A stretch of DNA of 64,000 nt from VGBV01 sp963780395 (GTDB lineage: Bacteria > Actinomycetota > Thermoleophilia > Solirubrobacterales > 70-9): NCBI GenBank assembly GCA_963780395.1, contig CAWABY010000013.1, positions 62,001 to 126,000 on the forward strand, in the 5' to 3' direction. The first letter of the stretch is position 1. Every line of letters starts with the position of its first letter. Shown piece by piece: positions 62,114-64,000 of the stretch. Made by a program: the position numbers and the translations under genes. A model generated the notes under the pieces. That model saw only the letters and a program-made list of their open reading frames with translations, ran no database searches and had not been told where the DNA came from.

Positions 62114-63081
62114 AGGCCCTGGTCACAGGGGCGCGGGGGTTCGGCGGCTCCTGGCTCGCCAAGCTCCTGTTGGAGCGCGGCCACGAGGTGGTCAGCTTCG
62201 ACCGCGCGAGCACGCGGCGATCACGCCTGGCCCTGCTGGGGATCGAAGCCGAGGTCGCCGACGAGGTGGGGAACCTGACCGACACCGAGCGCGTCGCCGC
62301 GGTCCTGCAGCGACACAGGCCCGACGCGATCTTCCACCTGGGCGCGCAGGCGACCATCGGCACCGCATTGGACTCGCCCGTCCCGACCTTCCGGTCGAAC
62401 ATCGAGGGGACGTGGAACCTGTTGGAGGCCGCGCGCACATCCGGGGTGGGCCGGGTAGTGGTCGCATCCTCGGACAAGGCCTACGGCCCGCCCGAGGTGC
62501 TGCCATACAGGGAGGGCGCGGCGCTGCAGCCGGTCTACCCCTACGAGGTCTCCAAGGCGGCGGCCGACATGATCGCCCGCAGCTACTGGCACACCTACCA
62601 GCTGCCGGTCGCGGTGACGCGCTTCGCGAACATTTACGGTGGCGGGGACCTCAACTTCTCGCGGCTGGTGCCTGAGACCGTGAGCGCCGTGATGGAGGGC
62701 CGCCGCCCCGTGATCCGCTCGGACGGCAGCCCCGAGCGCGACTTCCTCTACGTCGAGGACGTCGCTCGAGCCTACGTCGCCATCGCCGAGGCGCTGGCGG
62801 AGGGGCGCGGCGCGGGCGAGGCCTTCAACGCCGGCTGGGGGCACCCCAATGCGGTGCGGGAGGTGGTCGAGCTGATCTGCGAGCTCTCCGGAACCGAGAT
62901 CGAGCCGGACATTCGCGGCGAGGGCAACCCGAAGGGCGAGATCGACCGCCAGTTCCTGGATTCCGCCAAGATCCGCGAGGTCACCGGCTGGAAGCCCCAG
63001 GTGGACCTCCGCGAGGGGCTGAGCCGCACGATCGACTGGTACCGGGCGCACCCGGAGGCGCGCGCCCCGGCGCCCGGCTGA
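62110..63081 (+). CDS. NAD-dependent sugar epimerase/4,6-dehydratase, probable CTG start
   Basis: 323 aa. The fold begins KALVTGARGFGGSWLAKLLL (GxxGFxG) at 62113. No ATG, GTG or TTG lies upstream in frame before a stop at 62077, so the start is probably CTG 62110 with GGAGA 6 nt upstream. Further motifs: DAIFHLGAQATIGTALDSPV, VVVASSDKAYGPPEV, the catalytic YEVSKAAADM and FANIYGGGDLNFSRLVPE. Resembles CDP-glucose/GDP-mannose 4,6-dehydratases, which suits the preceding cytidylyltransferase. Confidence 0.88.
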   Translation: MKALVTGARGFGGSWLAKLLLERGHEVVSFDRASTRRSRLALLGIEAEVADEVGNLTDTERVAAVLQRHRPDAIFHLGAQATIGTALDSPVPTFRSNIEGTWNLLEAARTSGVGRVVVASSDKAYGPPEVLPYREGAALQPVYPYEVSKAAADMIARSYWHTYQLPVAVTRFANIYGGGDLNFSRLVPETVSAVMEGRRPVIRSDGSPERDFLYVEDVARAYVAIAEALAEGRGAGEAFNAGWGHPNAVREVVELICELSGTEIEPDIRGEGNPKGEIDRQFLDSAKIREVTGWKPQVDLREGLSRTIDWYRAHPEARAPAPG

Positions 63082-63139
63082 CCCGCGGCCAGCACCGGCC
63101 AGCCGCCTTGTCGCCGCCTGGTCGCGGTGGGATACTCAA

Positions 63140-63547
63140 ATGGTGGCTTCGACCCACCTTGAGTTGGCGAAGCGCTCGTTTGCCGCCTTCAAGCGAGGAG
63201 ACGCCGACGCCTACGTCGCCAGCTTCGCTCCGGACGTCCAGTGGGAGGTGTCCGCCTTCGTCACCGGCCGCAGCGACTACAGGGGCCGCGAGGGCGTCCG
63301 CGAGTTCCTCGCCGAGCTCGATCGGCTCTCGCGCGACCAGGGGGAGGAGTTCAAGGTGGAGCTCGACGAGTTCGAGGAGGTCGACGACGATCGCGTGCTC
63401 GCCCTCGGCAACGCCCGCATCGATCGCGCCGCGGACCCGCTCGAGTTCGAGGCCGGCGCCCTCTACACCTTCGCCGGCCGCGACATCATCAGGCTCGAGG
63501 GCTACACCAGCCATGAGGAAGCCCGCGAGGCGGCCGGGTTCGAGTAA
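63140..63547 (+). CDS. SnoaL-like (NTF2-fold) protein
   Basis: 135 aa. ELAKRSFAAFKRGDADAYVA, SFAPDVQWEVSAFVTGRSDY, RGREGVREFLAELDRL, VDDDRVLALGNARI, then GALYTFAGRDIIRLEGYTSH and EEAREAAGFE, the complete cone-shaped NTF2 pattern. Ligand or reaction unknown; intact relative of the pseudogene at 4214. Ends 8 nt before the tRNA-Arg gene on the other strand. Confidence 0.88.
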   Translation: MVASTHLELAKRSFAAFKRGDADAYVASFAPDVQWEVSAFVTGRSDYRGREGVREFLAELDRLSRDQGEEFKVELDEFEEVDDDRVLALGNARIDRAADPLEFEAGALYTFAGRDIIRLEGYTSHEEAREAAGFE

Positions 63548-63554
63548 GGCCAGG

Positions 63555-63628
63555 CGCGCCCGGCAGGATTCGAACCTGCGGCCTTCCGCTCCGGAGGCGG
63601 ACGCTCTATCCAGCTGAGCTACGGGCGC
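63555..63628 (-). tRNA. tRNA-Arg (CCG)
   Basis: Minus strand: acceptor GCGCCCG/CGGGCGC, D stem GCTC/GAGC, anticodon stem TCCGC/GCGGA with loop CTCCGGA (anticodon CCG), T stem GCAGG/CCTGC with loop TTCGAAT, discriminator G. No CCA encoded. Confidence 0.95.
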
Positions 63629-63680
63629 TCGATTGACTCGCGGCCAGTCTAGAGCGGCGGTACGGGTGGATAATGCGCAG

Positions 63681-64000
63681 GTGGCCGACGAGGGAGCAAA
63701 GCCGCCAGAGTTCGACCTCAGCCTCGCTGAGGCCGCGGCCTGGGTCGGCTCCGGTCCCGAGGGGATCGGCGAGACCGCGATCGGCCCCGACGGCAAGGAC
63801 GAGCTCGAGATCGAGGGCGACGACCCGGCCACCGCCCTGCGGCAGACGCTCGGCATGTTCGCTACCGGGGTCACCGTGATCACGACGGCGGCCGGCGATC
63901 AGATCCACGGCATGACCGCGAACGCGTTCATGTCGGTCTCGCTGGAGCCGCCCCTCGTACTGATCTCCGTCGACCGCCGGACCAAGATGTGCAACATGCT
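63681..64000 (+). CDS. Flavin reductase-like domain protein, 3' end beyond window
   Basis: 106 codons seen from GTG 63681. GATAAT at 63668-63673 is only 7 nt away, indicating a leaderless message; GTG 63666 is in frame but precedes the -10. After an acidic 55-residue head comes LRQTLGMFATGVTVITTAAG, MTANAFMSVSLEPPLVLISV, DRRTKMCNM, the start of an FMN-binding split-barrel flavin reductase domain (usually a partner of flavin monooxygenases). Confidence 0.88.
   Translation, partial: MADEGAKPPEFDLSLAEAAAWVGSGPEGIGETAIGPDGKDELEIEGDDPATALRQTLGMFATGVTVITTAAGDQIHGMTANAFMSVSLEPPLVLISVDRRTKMCNM

Overview
The window is GC-rich (about two thirds G+C by eye) and reads as a chromosomal segment of a high-GC actinobacterium, most likely class Thermoleophilia (Solirubrobacterales-like). 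The evidence is: many GTG starts; many start codons sitting 6-9 nt behind a TAnnnT hexamer (leaderless promoters); the block yebC-ruvCAB-secDF-recJ-rel; SnoaL-like proteins beginning MSEENVEIVR; numerous small secreted proteins; and a SAM riboswitch ahead of a threonine synthase-like gene. No rRNA, CRISPR array or transposase was seen. Three genes look broken by small indels, so some base errors in the assembly are possible.

The first 21 kb is an accessory, stress-flavoured region. It opens with a secreted Cys-rich protein cut by the window edge, a truncated type ISP-like restriction helicase, and a CAU-anticodon tRNA. From 3.3 to 7.7 kb it holds two genes behind duplicated 215-bp SigB/SigF-like promoter-leader units (a small membrane protein, and a DUF892 ferritin-like protein followed by a histone-H1-like protein), a second H1-like gene, decayed SnoaL-like and zinc-finger fragments, and a GAF-SpoIIE phosphatase. 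From 9.1 to 16.8 kb lies a compact regulon. Six copies of an 18-19 bp palindrome (ATGGG-N8-CCCAT type) each sit exactly 22 bp before a GAnnAT/GAnnCT -10 hexamer, and an ATG follows 6-7 nt later, giving seven promoters. They serve a universal-stress-like protein, a GNAT acetyltransferase, DUF488, transaldolase plus an FAD oxidoreductase, and several unknown small proteins. A NarL-type histidine kinase/response regulator pair sits in the middle. The architecture recalls the mycobacterial DosR regulon but with a different box. From 16.8 to 21 kb come a peroxiredoxin-like gene, small membrane proteins, DoxX, a frameshifted patatin and an ECF-type sigma/anti-sigma pair.

From 21 to 37.8 kb the genes are metabolic: an FAD monooxygenase-like protein, PaiB, acyl-CoA carboxyltransferase, glucose-6-phosphate dehydrogenase, a metallo-beta-lactamase hydrolase with a class III-type alcohol dehydrogenase, a c-di-AMP riboswitch with an NlpC/P60-like wall hydrolase, a diguanylate cyclase, an RpiR-type regulator, PdxS/PdxT (vitamin B6) and an M29 aminopeptidase.

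From 37.9 to 54.4 kb lies the conserved housekeeping block (YebC, RuvC, RuvA, RuvB, fused SecDF, RecJ, RelA/SpoT), interleaved with secreted proteins of two repeated families: proprotein-convertase P-domain-like, and CPKG/GGG repeats. From 54.4 to 64 kb come a lipid kinase, a second metallo-hydrolase, a phosphohexomutase, HIT proteins, CorA, a SAM-I riboswitch with terminator controlling threonine synthase-like plus MoaD-like genes, two nucleotide-sugar genes, tRNA-Arg(CCG) and the start of a flavin reductase.
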